Origin: Nitrosopumilales archaeon
GTDB lineage: Archaea; Thermoproteota; Nitrososphaeria; Nitrososphaerales; Nitrosopumilaceae
DNA: 5,131 nucleotides
Assembly: GCA_016176745.1 (NCBI GenBank)
Contig: JACOWO010000141.1
Span: 1 to 5,131, forward strand
Direction of reading: 5' to 3'
In this document: positions 1-3,994 of the stretch, in pieces
Numbering within the stretch: position 1 is the first letter of the stretch
Layout: each line of letters opens with the position of its first letter
Position numbers and translations under genes: made by a program
The notes under the pieces: generated by a model
The model's database searches: none
Told to the model about the DNA's origin: nothing
The model's input: only the letters and a program-made list of their open reading frames with translations

Positions 1-75
1 AATGGATTTGGCCAGATTCATTTTGGCATTATTCAATATAATCCAAAAAAAGTCATCCTCTTTACTGTAACATAA
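1..75 (+). CDS. Possible 3' end of an upstream gene (partial)
   Basis: Frame 1 is open from the window edge to a TAA at 73-75 and gives 24 residues ending in KKVILFTVT. Frame 2 is also open to a TAA at 68-70 and contains an ATG at 2, so the frame cannot be decided. The stop in either frame lies just before the hemerythrin promoter, as expected if a plus-strand gene ends here. The fragment is too short to assign to a family, and it may simply be intergenic DNA. Confidence 0.22.
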   Translation, partial: NGFGQIHFGIIQYNPKKVILFTVT

Positions 76-85
76 CTCATTATCG

Positions 86-96
86 AATTATATACA
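86..96 (+). promoter_or_regulatory. TATA box of the hemerythrin-like gene
   Basis: The core TTATATAC lies at 88-95, with its centre about 26 bp before the ATG at 118. This is the usual archaeal TATA-to-start-site distance, so transcription should begin at or next to the start codon and give a leaderless mRNA. No Shine-Dalgarno sequence is present in the short A/T-rich stretch before the ATG, which fits a leaderless transcript. Confidence 0.6.
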
Positions 97-117
97 AATC
101 AATTTTTTAAAACAACT

Positions 118-660
118 ATGAGTGCAACAGATGTACTTAGAAAAGACCATGAGCAAATTAAAAGACTAGGAAAAATCATCCTAAAATGCTACCAGAATAT
201 CTACGAACAAAAAACAATCCCGTTTTCGGATCTTGAGAAAATTAACCTAATTATCTTAGAGTTTTTGGACTCTATTCACTATTCAAGAGAGGAGGATTCG
301 TATTTTGCCTGTGTTGGAAGTTATGGTACGCTAAAAAAGGAAATTAGGGCTTTTATGATAGAGCATGAGTTTAGCCGTAGAATAGCAAAAAACATAGCAA
401 AATATCTTCAACAATGGAAAAACGGCATTAATACAAGCGAACCTGTTGCAAGGTTTTTACGAACCTATTGGATTTACCTAAAAGACCACTTGTCTAAGGA
501 AGAAGAATTCTTTTCAAAAACAGAAAAAGAAGTTCTCTCACAAGAAGAAGAAACTGAAATGTTTGAACAGTTCCAATCCCAAATAACTATAACAAAAAAG
601 ATTCAGGAAATAATAAAAGAAATTGATTATCTAGAACAACAACCATGGTTTAAAAGCTGA
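118..660 (+). CDS. Hemerythrin-like HHE cation-binding protein
   Basis: This 180-residue cytoplasmic protein has no signal peptide or membrane segment and is predicted to be a four-helix bundle. The ordered metal ligands of the hemerythrin/HHE family are visible: His11 (KDHEQI), His54 with Glu58 (HYSREE), His83 (EHEFSRR) and His124 with Glu128 (DHLSKEEE). This pattern normally binds a non-haem di-iron centre that senses or binds O2, NO or related species, or buffers iron. The EHxxxR and HLxKEE signatures are typical of the single-domain bacterial and archaeal HHE family, and the length fits. A C-terminal extension of about 45 residues (about 135-180) is highly charged and helical. The start is fixed by the TATA box about 26 bp upstream. 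The gene converges on a small membrane-protein gene with 7 bp between stop codons. The family assignment is firm; the ligand and physiological role are inferred. Confidence 0.88.
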   Translation: MSATDVLRKDHEQIKRLGKIILKCYQNIYEQKTIPFSDLEKINLIILEFLDSIHYSREEDSYFACVGSYGTLKKEIRAFMIEHEFSRRIAKNIAKYLQQWKNGINTSEPVARFLRTYWIYLKDHLSKEEEFFSKTEKEVLSQEEETEMFEQFQSQITITKKIQEIIKEIDYLEQQPWFKS

Positions 661-667
661 TTTTAGC

Positions 668-880
668 CTATGTAGTCAGTTCTGGTTTTATGGTCCATGC
701 TATTGCAAGTATAACAAAAGGAACAAAAATCAGGGCAGTAATCTGTAAAATCACAGTTAGCTGTATCTTGGCATCATCAAATGGTGCTGTTATTATCCAA
801 GGTAGGGGGAGGGTTATTACAAACCATATAAGTGAAAGTAAGATAATTATCTCAAGTTTCTTCTTTGTCTTAGGTTTCAT
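668..880 (-). CDS. Small membrane protein with two predicted TM helices
   Basis: From the ATG at 880 this is a 70-residue protein. A lysine-rich N-terminus (MKPKTKKK) is followed by two hydrophobic stretches, about residues 11-31 (rich in I, L, W, P) and about 41-63, joined by a short acidic/polar loop (FDDAK). The positive N-terminus suggests both termini face the cytoplasm. No catalytic or metal-binding motif is seen and I do not recognise the family. An in-frame ATG at 910 would add 10 residues. I prefer 880 because the lysine-rich start suits a membrane protein and a weak TATA-like TCTAAAATC lies about 35 bp upstream. It is convergent with the hemerythrin gene, so it is not co-transcribed with it. 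The function is unknown. Confidence 0.65.
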   Translation of the reverse strand: MKPKTKKKLEIIILLSLIWFVITLPLPWIITAPFDDAKIQLTVILQITALIFVPFVILAIAWTIKPELTT

Positions 881-910
881 ATGATCAACAATTCTATAAT
901 TCACTATCAT

Positions 911-1094
911 TTAGATTTTAGAGCCTAACAAACAGTCAATGATGTTATTGTTATCAATACTGTCTTTACACACATCGATAAAAAATGCAATTCTTTACCA
1001 ACTATTCAAAACAACAAAGATTTTTTCTTCTTGATATCTGCTAATAAAAAATTTGTTGATATGTAAATTTATTATGTAAAATTTATAATAAAAT
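911..1094. other. AT-rich non-coding stretch
   Basis: No supportable gene lies here. The only plus-strand reading frame with an early ATG (939-1034, 31 codons) has no clear promoter, no ribosome-binding site and no recognisable sequence. The region holds the upstream DNA of the small membrane-protein gene on the minus strand and, at its right end, an AT-rich tandem repeat preceding the RNA-gene promoter. Confidence 0.5.
1060..1086. repeat. Tandem 13/14-bp AT-rich direct repeat
   Basis: TATGTAAATTTAT (1060-1072) is followed immediately by TATGTAAAATTTAT (1073-1086), differing by one inserted A. The pair ends 9-10 bp before the TATA box at 1095-1103, where an archaeal activator would bind. It could also be a chance product of low-complexity AT-rich DNA. 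Confidence 0.5.
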
Positions 1095-1103
1095 CTTAAA
1101 TAC
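1095..1103 (+). promoter_or_regulatory. TATA box of the candidate ncRNA
   Basis: CTTAAATAC is close to the archaeal TATA consensus. A start about 26 bp from its centre falls near 1125-1127, where the base composition switches abruptly from nearly pure A/T to a GC-richer segment beginning GCGG. No coding frame starts there, so the promoter appears to serve an untranslated RNA. Confidence 0.5.
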
Positions 1104-1126
1104 TTTAAAATCATTTAATAATTAAT

Positions 1127-1259
1127 GCGGAAGGATGCAAATCCTAACGACTAACGCGCGTGGCCTCGCAGAAAGTATGGGTAGTCAAACGCATATGAAG
1201 CGTTGACATGAGAGGCAATCTCTCAAACTTCTGCATCGGGGGTCACGCCACCACTTTTT
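1127..1259 (+). ncRNA. Candidate structured non-coding RNA, about 133 nt
   Basis: A promoter-proximal, GC-richer island in AT-rich DNA with strong self-complementarity. A 5' hairpin pairs 1132-1136 with 1141-1145 around GCAA. A long helix pairs 1158-1167 with 1239-1248 (10 bp, two G-U pairs) and continues, across a 4-nt AUCG bulge (1235-1238), into 1168-1173 with 1229-1234 plus 1175 with 1228 (A1174 bulged). Inside it is a junction bearing two hairpins: 1184-1192 with 1200-1207 (8 bp, one bulged A1189) and 1209-1214 with 1220-1225 (6 bp, GCAAU loop). A T5 tract at 1255-1259 follows the closing helix and could end the transcript. The wobble pairs 1163-1243 and 1166-1240 would be A-C mismatches on the minus strand, so the fold favours a plus-strand RNA. 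It does not match tRNA, 5S, SRP, RNase P or C/D-box layouts that I can recognise. The RNA call is inference from structure and promoter. Confidence 0.5.
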
Positions 1260-1699
1260 ACTATCTTGATTATGTCAAGTGATACTGGACCTTCAATATT
1301 GCCATGAGGACTAATCAGAATCTCTAACTCCTGTTCATCTGGAATCAACAACCGTTTTTCACCAATGTAATCCCACGTATAATAAACTGAAATGCCAGTT
1401 TCATGGGAATTTCCCTCTAATTCAAAATCTTCTGAAAAGGAAAAAGAGCTTCCAGTTAAGGTGATAGATAATATCTTTGGGCTATCTCCATTTGGTACAA
1501 ATCTAAAGATGTATTCTCCTTTTTGAATAGTAAAGGAATCAGCAAAAATCCCCTCTTTGTATAAATCAGGATTGACTAGCGTTACATGGTAAATTATGTC
1601 CACTCTTTTAAATTCCGGCTCTCCAAAATTCAGAAAAACTAGTATTACTACGAAGGAAATAGCCGCTGCTGTAATTGCCCACAAAACACCTTTTTTCAT
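1223..1699 (-). CDS. Membrane-anchored extracytoplasmic protein, family unknown
   Basis: A 158-residue protein with a short basic start (MKKG), one hydrophobic helix at about residues 5-24, and the remainder predicted to lie outside the membrane. There is no lipobox cysteine, so the helix is more likely an uncleaved anchor or signal peptide. The outer domain alternates polar and hydrophobic residues in short strands (FTIQKGEYIFRF, ILSITLTGSSFSF, LEILISPHG), which suggests a beta-sandwich. The final residues GGVTPDAEV look disordered. I do not recognise the family and see no catalytic motif. The start at 1699 is supported by a TATA element about 26 bp upstream, giving an essentially leaderless mRNA. 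The last codons and stop lie inside the convergent RNA candidate. A degraded TFB gene lies just upstream on the same strand. Confidence 0.75.
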   Translation of the reverse strand: MKKGVLWAITAAAISFVVILVFLNFGEPEFKRVDIIYHVTLVNPDLYKEGIFADSFTIQKGEYIFRFVPNGDSPKILSITLTGSSFSFSEDFELEGNSHETGISVYYTWDYIGEKRLLIPDEQELEILISPHGNIEGPVSLDIIKIVKSGGVTPDAEV

Positions 1700-1721
1700 T
1701 AGATAAACCCCGTCTTAATGG

Positions 1722-1733
1722 ATTTTAAAATTT
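1722..1733 (-). promoter_or_regulatory. TATA box of the membrane-anchored protein gene
   Basis: On the minus strand this reads AAATTTTAAAAT. Its centre lies about 28 bp before the ATG at 1699, which puts the transcription start within a few bases of the start codon. It sits 9 bp after the stop codon of the TFB remnant, so it served the gene even when the TFB copy was intact. Confidence 0.5.
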
Positions 1734-1741
1734 GGGAAAAA

Positions 1742-1819
1742 TCAGAGTTTTAGTGCTTCTTTCAAACCCTTGTATCGATTTCGTATAGTTACTTCTGTGA
1801 CATTTACCATCTGCGTCAT
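1742..1819 (-). pseudogene. Remnant of transcription factor B (TFB) C-terminus
   Basis: This short minus-strand frame of 25 codons plus TGA contains VTEVTIRNRYKGL followed by KEALKL. That is the signature of the final helix-turn-helix in the second cyclin repeat of archaeal TFB/TFIIB, the part that reads the BRE element next to the TATA box. The whole protein is normally about 300 residues with an N-terminal zinc ribbon and two cyclin repeats. None of that is readable upstream: the frame runs back only a few codons (TGA near 1836) into AT-rich DNA. The C-terminal stop is intact, so the copy seems to have lost everything 5' of this point by deletion. It might still be translated as a micropeptide from the ATG at 1819 or 1810, but I think it is a relic. 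Thaumarchaea commonly carry several tfb genes, so loss of one is plausible. Confidence 0.7.
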
Positions 1820-1836
1820 AAAATACGAAAAGTTTC

Positions 1837-1851
1837 ATTTTGATTCAAAAT
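1837..1851. repeat. Perfect inverted repeat, 7-bp arms
   Basis: ATTTTGA-T-TCAAAAT is a perfect palindrome with a 1-bp centre. It lies in the intergenic DNA between the TFB remnant (minus strand) and the zinc-finger gene (plus strand), just 5' of the remnant's ATG. A dimeric regulator could bind it, possibly left over from the control region of the lost gene. It is simple AT-rich sequence, so chance is possible. Confidence 0.4.
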
Positions 1852-1924
1852 AAAAAGATTTAACAAAACTTGATTTTTTGTTTATTTTTTATTCTTTTAG
1901 AACGAAAAATCCTTTCAAAGCAAT

Positions 1925-1934
1925 ATTTAAATAC
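1925..1934 (+). promoter_or_regulatory. Strong TATA box of the zinc-finger gene
   Basis: ATTTAAATAC is nearly the ideal archaeal TATA box. Its centre is about 30 bp before the ATG at 1960, so the transcript should be leaderless or have only a few leader bases. This rules out the longer in-frame start at 1870, which would lie upstream of the promoter. Confidence 0.65.
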
Positions 1935-1959
1935 GAATGTTCTAACTCACAAACAGAAA

Positions 1960-2064
1960 ATGGAAAAGTGCCCACTTTGTGGTGAACTGATAACCAATCC
2001 ATCGGGAATACCGAATCACATAAGAAAGATTCACCCACAGAGAACGACTCTACTGAAGGTCTAA
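1960..2064 (+). CDS. Single C2H2 zinc-finger mini-protein, 34 aa
   Basis: Starting at the ATG at 1960, the protein is almost wholly one zinc finger: Cys4-X2-Cys7-X12-His20-X4-His25, spelled CPLCGEL...NHIRKIH. This is classical C2H2 spacing, and a short basic tail follows (HPQRTTLLKV). It probably binds one Zn2+ and contacts nucleic acid or a protein partner. A single finger alone rarely gives high DNA specificity, so it may act as a dimer or as an adaptor. The start is decided by the strong TATA box at 1925-1934, and an upstream in-frame ATG at 1870 adds only non-conserved-looking hydrophobic sequence. T tracts directly follow the stop, so it looks monocistronic. Single-finger mini-proteins are common in thaumarchaea; no specific function is known to me. 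Confidence 0.72.
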   Translation: MEKCPLCGELITNPSGIPNHIRKIHPQRTTLLKV

Positions 2065-2065
2065 A

Positions 2066-2084
2066 TTTTTTCTCCCTAATTTTT
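2066..2084 (+). terminator. T-rich terminator after the zinc-finger gene
   Basis: Two T runs, T6 at 2066-2071 and T5 at 2080-2084, begin 2 bp after the TAA. Archaeal RNA polymerase terminates at such oligo-T tracts without needing a hairpin. Confidence 0.45.
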
Positions 2085-2088
2085 GTTA

Positions 2089-2100
2089 GCTAAATTTAGC
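2089..2100. repeat. 12-bp perfect palindrome
   Basis: GCTAAATTTAGC is a perfect 12-bp palindrome in the 93-bp gap between the zinc-finger and cdvB-like genes, just upstream of the latter's likely promoter. It could be an operator for a dimeric regulator or a TATA-like element in its own right. Function is not shown. Confidence 0.4.
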
Positions 2101-2107
2101 GTACTGT

Positions 2108-2119
2108 TAAGTATAATTC
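2108..2119 (+). promoter_or_regulatory. Possible TATA box of the CdvB paralog gene
   Basis: TAAGTATAATTC is a moderate TATA match. It would start transcription near 2140, leaving a leader of about 18 nt before the GTG at 2158. A weaker candidate, TGAATTAAG around 2127-2135, would instead give a leaderless GTG-initiated message. Confidence 0.3.
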
Positions 2120-2157
2120 ACATCTTGAATTAAGAATCAACTATTTTAGCATGTGGC

Positions 2158-2808
2158 GTGACTAACTTTCAAAACAAATGGTCTAAACCACAAACACAAG
2201 GATTAGGCGAACGAATCAATGATGCGTTAAAACCTAAAGGCGCACTAAAGCCTAGAGTTGAAACAGCCATCAAAAGACTCCAACTGCAAATTGGAAAGTT
2301 AGATAATATGCTTTCTAAACTAAAGCAACGAGACGAACAGCTTTTCCAGAGAGTTGTAGCTGCTACTCAACAACATGATACACCAACTAGCAAAGTATTA
2401 TCCAACGAGCTAGCTGAAATTCGTAAAGTAAGTAGAATCCTAGGAAATGCACGAATAGCTCTAGAACAAATCGAATTAAGATTAACAACATTCCACAACC
2501 TTGGTGATACAGTTGTAACCATTATGCCAACAATTGGCCTGATGAAGAGTCTCAAATCTTCACTAATCAAGTTTATGCCAGGCGCTGATCAAGAACTGAA
2601 TAGAATGACAGAAATGCTAAGCGGCTTGATGACTGAGACATTCCAGGGCAGTGACGCATCATTTGGTGTAGACGAAACTACAAACTCAGAATCAGAGAAG
2701 ATATTGCAAGAAGCGGCAGCAGTGGCGGAAGCCTCTATAAACGAGAAATTTCCATCAATGCCTATACAATCATCCTCTTCTATATCGTCCTCTACACGAT
2801 TCACCTAG
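2158..2808 (+). CDS. CdvB-type ESCRT-III (Snf7-like) cell-division paralog
   Basis: A 216-residue soluble protein beginning MTNFQNKW at a GTG. The ATG seven bases upstream is in another frame and hits a stop at once, so GTG is the only sensible start. Residues about 10-165 form the basic, helical ESCRT-III core: a LKPRVETAIKRLQLQIGKLD helix, a long hairpin partner (DEQLFQRVVAAT, LSNELAEIRKVSRIL) and a helix around IALEQIELRL. ESCRT-III proteins polymerise on membranes and constrict the division neck in Cdv-dividing archaea; the CdvC (Vps4) ATPase remodels them. After an acidic, alanine-rich helix (about 180-195), EKFPSMPI (196-203) resembles a MIM2-type motif that CdvC's MIT domain binds; this reading is inference. 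The tail is serine-rich. There is no winged-helix CdvA-interacting domain, so this is an accessory paralog rather than the full CdvB. cdvA and cdvC are not in the window. Confidence 0.88.
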   Translation: MTNFQNKWSKPQTQGLGERINDALKPKGALKPRVETAIKRLQLQIGKLDNMLSKLKQRDEQLFQRVVAATQQHDTPTSKVLSNELAEIRKVSRILGNARIALEQIELRLTTFHNLGDTVVTIMPTIGLMKSLKSSLIKFMPGADQELNRMTEMLSGLMTETFQGSDASFGVDETTNSESEKILQEAAAVAEASINEKFPSMPIQSSSSISSSTRFT

Positions 2809-2817
2809 AAGCTCACA

Positions 2818-2844
2818 TTTTTTCAAATTTTTTAATTAATTTTT
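2818..2844 (+). terminator. T-tract terminator of the CdvB paralog gene
   Basis: Three T runs (2818-2823, 2828-2833, 2840-2844) follow the TAG of the ESCRT-III gene and fill the short gap before the convergent coiled-coil gene. This is a typical archaeal oligo-T terminator cluster for the plus strand. The minus strand has no comparable T run here. Confidence 0.5.
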
Positions 2845-2855
2845 CTAATAGGTAA

Positions 2856-3434
2856 TTACTCTTGTTTTGGTCTAGACTCTTTGAAGGATTTTATTTTGTT
2901 TCCTTCATCATCTATTACGCTGTCTATGCCTGACAACTTATTTCGCAGATTGCTTATAAAATTCCCTACCTCATCTGCTTCTTTTTCAACTGCCGTTCTT
3001 TTCATTTTAAGATTCTGAATTCCTTGATTTTCCTCTTCAATGTATTCGCTTACCTTCATGAGTTTTTCTTTAAGATTTTTAATGTCAACAGATTCTTGTT
3101 CAATATCCTTTTCTAATCTCGTGCGTTTATCCTTAAGATTTTTAATCATCAACCCAACATAATCAATCGCTTCATCTAGTCTGGTACGTTTATCCATCAA
3201 TGCACTTATTCCAATCTCGCTTGTCAAAGAAACAGACGAATTTTTCTGAGGTTGTGTTTCAACAGGGATATTGTTACCTGTTTTCTCAGTTAATTTTTCT
3301 TCATTAATTGACTCTCGTGCATCTGAAGAAAATGCTTCAACAGAATAGTCTTGATTAAAACCTGGTCTTTCTTCAACCATCCCAAAACCCGCATCTTCAG
3401 ACTCTTCCTTTTTTTTCCTGAATATATCAAACAT
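2856..3434 (-). CDS. Coiled-coil protein with five 21-residue repeats
   Basis: From the ATG at 3434 this is a 192-residue soluble protein. It begins MFDIFRKKKEE, a short amphipathic/basic N-terminus, then has a low-complexity acidic and polar linker to about residue 80. Residues 81-185 are five consecutive units of exactly 21 residues (three heptads), each ending in NLK, NLR or SFK; the consensus is roughly xKRTxLexxIxxExxxIkNLK. This predicts a long, regular parallel or antiparallel coiled coil. It has no membrane segment or enzyme motif. A GTG at 3443 would add three residues, but GTGAT there is better read as the ribosome-binding site of the ATG. The gene converges on the ESCRT-III paralog, so a cytoskeletal, scaffold or division-related role is possible, but that rests only on position. 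It is not CdvA: no PRC-barrel is seen. Confidence 0.78.
   Translation of the reverse strand: MFDIFRKKKEESEDAGFGMVEERPGFNQDYSVEAFSSDARESINEEKLTEKTGNNIPVETQPQKNSSVSLTSEIGISALMDKRTRLDEAIDYVGLMIKNLKDKRTRLEKDIEQESVDIKNLKEKLMKVSEYIEEENQGIQNLKMKRTAVEKEADEVGNFISNLRNKLSGIDSVIDDEGNKIKSFKESRPKQE
2880..3194 (-). repeat. Coding tandem repeat, 5 x 63 bp
   Basis: The C-terminal half of the coiled-coil gene is five consecutive 63-bp units. The two nearest the middle of the protein begin with the identical DKRTRL and end IKNLK, so they look like the most recent duplication; the other three have diverged at DNA level but keep the exact 21-codon length with no indels. Confidence 0.7.
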
Positions 3435-3438
3435 GCCT

Positions 3439-3443
3439 ATCAC
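3439..3443 (-). promoter_or_regulatory. Ribosome-binding site deciding the coiled-coil gene start
   Basis: GTGAT on the minus strand is complementary to the archaeal 16S 3' end (part of GGAGGTGATC) and lies 4 bases before the ATG at 3434. This favours ATG over the overlapping in-frame GTG at 3443. Confidence 0.4.
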
Positions 3444-3480
3444 GAATTATGAGAATCACATTGAATAAAAAGTTATTAAC

Positions 3481-3492
3481 GAATATTAAAAA
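3481..3492 (-). promoter_or_regulatory. TATA box of the coiled-coil gene
   Basis: Reading TTTTTAATATTC on the minus strand, this would start transcription near 3461 and give a leader of about 27 nt, long enough to carry the GTGAT ribosome-binding site. Confidence 0.4.
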
Positions 3493-3528
3493 CCAGGAAC
3501 CTCCTTTTTATAGCAAAAATCTTAGATC

Positions 3529-3538
3529 GCTTAAATTT
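3529..3538 (+). promoter_or_regulatory. Upstream TATA-like element, plus strand
   Basis: GCTTAAATTT resembles an archaeal TATA box and would start a transcript near 3560, giving the winged-helix gene a leader of about 108 nt. A 7-bp hairpin (GTAAAAA 3556-3562 with TTTTTAC 3570-3576) lies at that point. It is either an alternative promoter or chance AT-rich sequence. Confidence 0.3.
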
Positions 3539-3599
3539 TGAAATATGCTCGCGCCGTAAAAAATAACCATTTTTACAATTTCTGGACGGTGAAACAGAT

Positions 3600-3619
3600 G
3601 TTCCGCTATGCGTTCCGCT
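3600..3619. repeat. Direct repeat GTTCCGCT, 12-bp period
   Basis: GTTCCGCT occurs at 3600-3607 and again at 3612-3619, one near-helical turn apart, directly abutting the TATA-like CTTTAAGG. This is a good place for a regulator dimer to control the downstream winged-helix gene, possibly by autoregulation. Confidence 0.45.
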
Positions 3620-3625
3620 TTAAGG
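3618..3625 (+). promoter_or_regulatory. Likely TATA box of the winged-helix gene
   Basis: CTTTAAGG lies about 46 bp before the ATG at 3668 and would start transcription near 3648. The roughly 20-nt leader would include AGGT (3661-3664) as a short ribosome-binding site 3 bases before the ATG. Confidence 0.4.
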
Positions 3626-3667
3626 TTTCAAAATGTACCTGATTAACCAACTCGCCGTATAGGTAGC

Positions 3668-3955
3668 ATGTCAAAACAACAATACAGATCCGAGATGGGA
3701 ATAATTGGTGACATTTTGGATGTAACCATGTCAGGTGGCCGTGAGGGAGTCATTGTTTCTGCCATATCAAGAAAAGCCAACCTCTCTCACTATGCAGTAT
3801 TAGACAAGTGCCAAAAACTAGTCGATGCTGGCCTAGTAGGTTCAGTCAGAGATGACAGGAACCGAAAGTATATGGTTACTGAAAAAGGCGTCCAATTCTT
3901 CCAAGAATTCCAAAAATTCCAGTCTCTGGTAGAATCCATGAATCTAAGGTACTAG
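3668..3955 (+). CDS. Small archaeal winged-helix transcriptional regulator
   Basis: A 95-residue cytoplasmic protein made of a single winged helix-turn-helix. A first helix (YRSEMGIIGDILDVTMSG), then VIVSAISRKANLSHYAVLDKCQKLVDAGLV as the helix-turn-helix with its recognition helix at about 41-53, is followed by a beta wing (GSVRDDRNRKYMVTEKG) and a C-terminal helix (about 76-92) likely to mediate dimers. This matches the archaeal ArnR1-like/HTH_45 group of predicted regulators in length and layout. No ligand or metal site is visible, so the effector is unknown. The gene ends 93 bp before the preferred start of a membrane-bound winged-helix protein, and the pair may act together. The direct repeat just upstream could be its operator. 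Confidence 0.82.
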   Translation: MSKQQYRSEMGIIGDILDVTMSGGREGVIVSAISRKANLSHYAVLDKCQKLVDAGLVGSVRDDRNRKYMVTEKGVQFFQEFQKFQSLVESMNLRY

Positions 3956-3994
3956 TCTATGAACCCACAACTGGTACTGTGTAATTCACAGGAA

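Noticed and set aside
1..21. Start of a minus-strand gene at the left window edge (ATG at 21-19)
   Set aside because: The only TATA-like element (about 35-44) is too close to the ATG, and only seven codons are visible, so it cannot be supported.
690..884. Plus-strand frame opposite the small membrane protein
   Set aside because: It is the antisense shadow of a frame that encodes two clear TM helices with a basic start, and has no promoter of its own.
939..1034. 31-codon plus-strand frame with hydrophobic start
   Set aside because: No TATA box at the right distance, no ribosome-binding site and no recognisable sequence; best explained by chance in AT-rich DNA.
1127..1150. T-arm-like GGATGCAAATCC suggesting a tRNA or permuted tRNA
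   Set aside because: The loop has the wrong length for a T-arm, the B-box consensus is not met, and no acceptor, D-arm or anticodon stem can be built around it.
1870..1959. Longer N-terminus for the zinc-finger protein
   Set aside because: The strong TATA box at 1925-1934 lies inside this extension and predicts transcription starting at the ATG at 1960.
2367..2804. Two minus-strand frames inside the CdvB paralog
   Set aside because: Antisense to a confidently recognised ESCRT-III gene; their translations look like no protein and lack promoters.
3499..3505. Perfect Shine-Dalgarno-like AGGAGGT on the minus strand
   Set aside because: No start codon at a usable distance downstream; the coiled-coil gene begins about 65 bp further on with its own TATA box and GTGAT site.
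3598..3642. 14-codon frame across the GTTCCGCT repeats
   Set aside because: It starts upstream of the likely TATA box, has no ribosome-binding site, and its apparent repeat (FR..FR) is explained by the DNA repeat.
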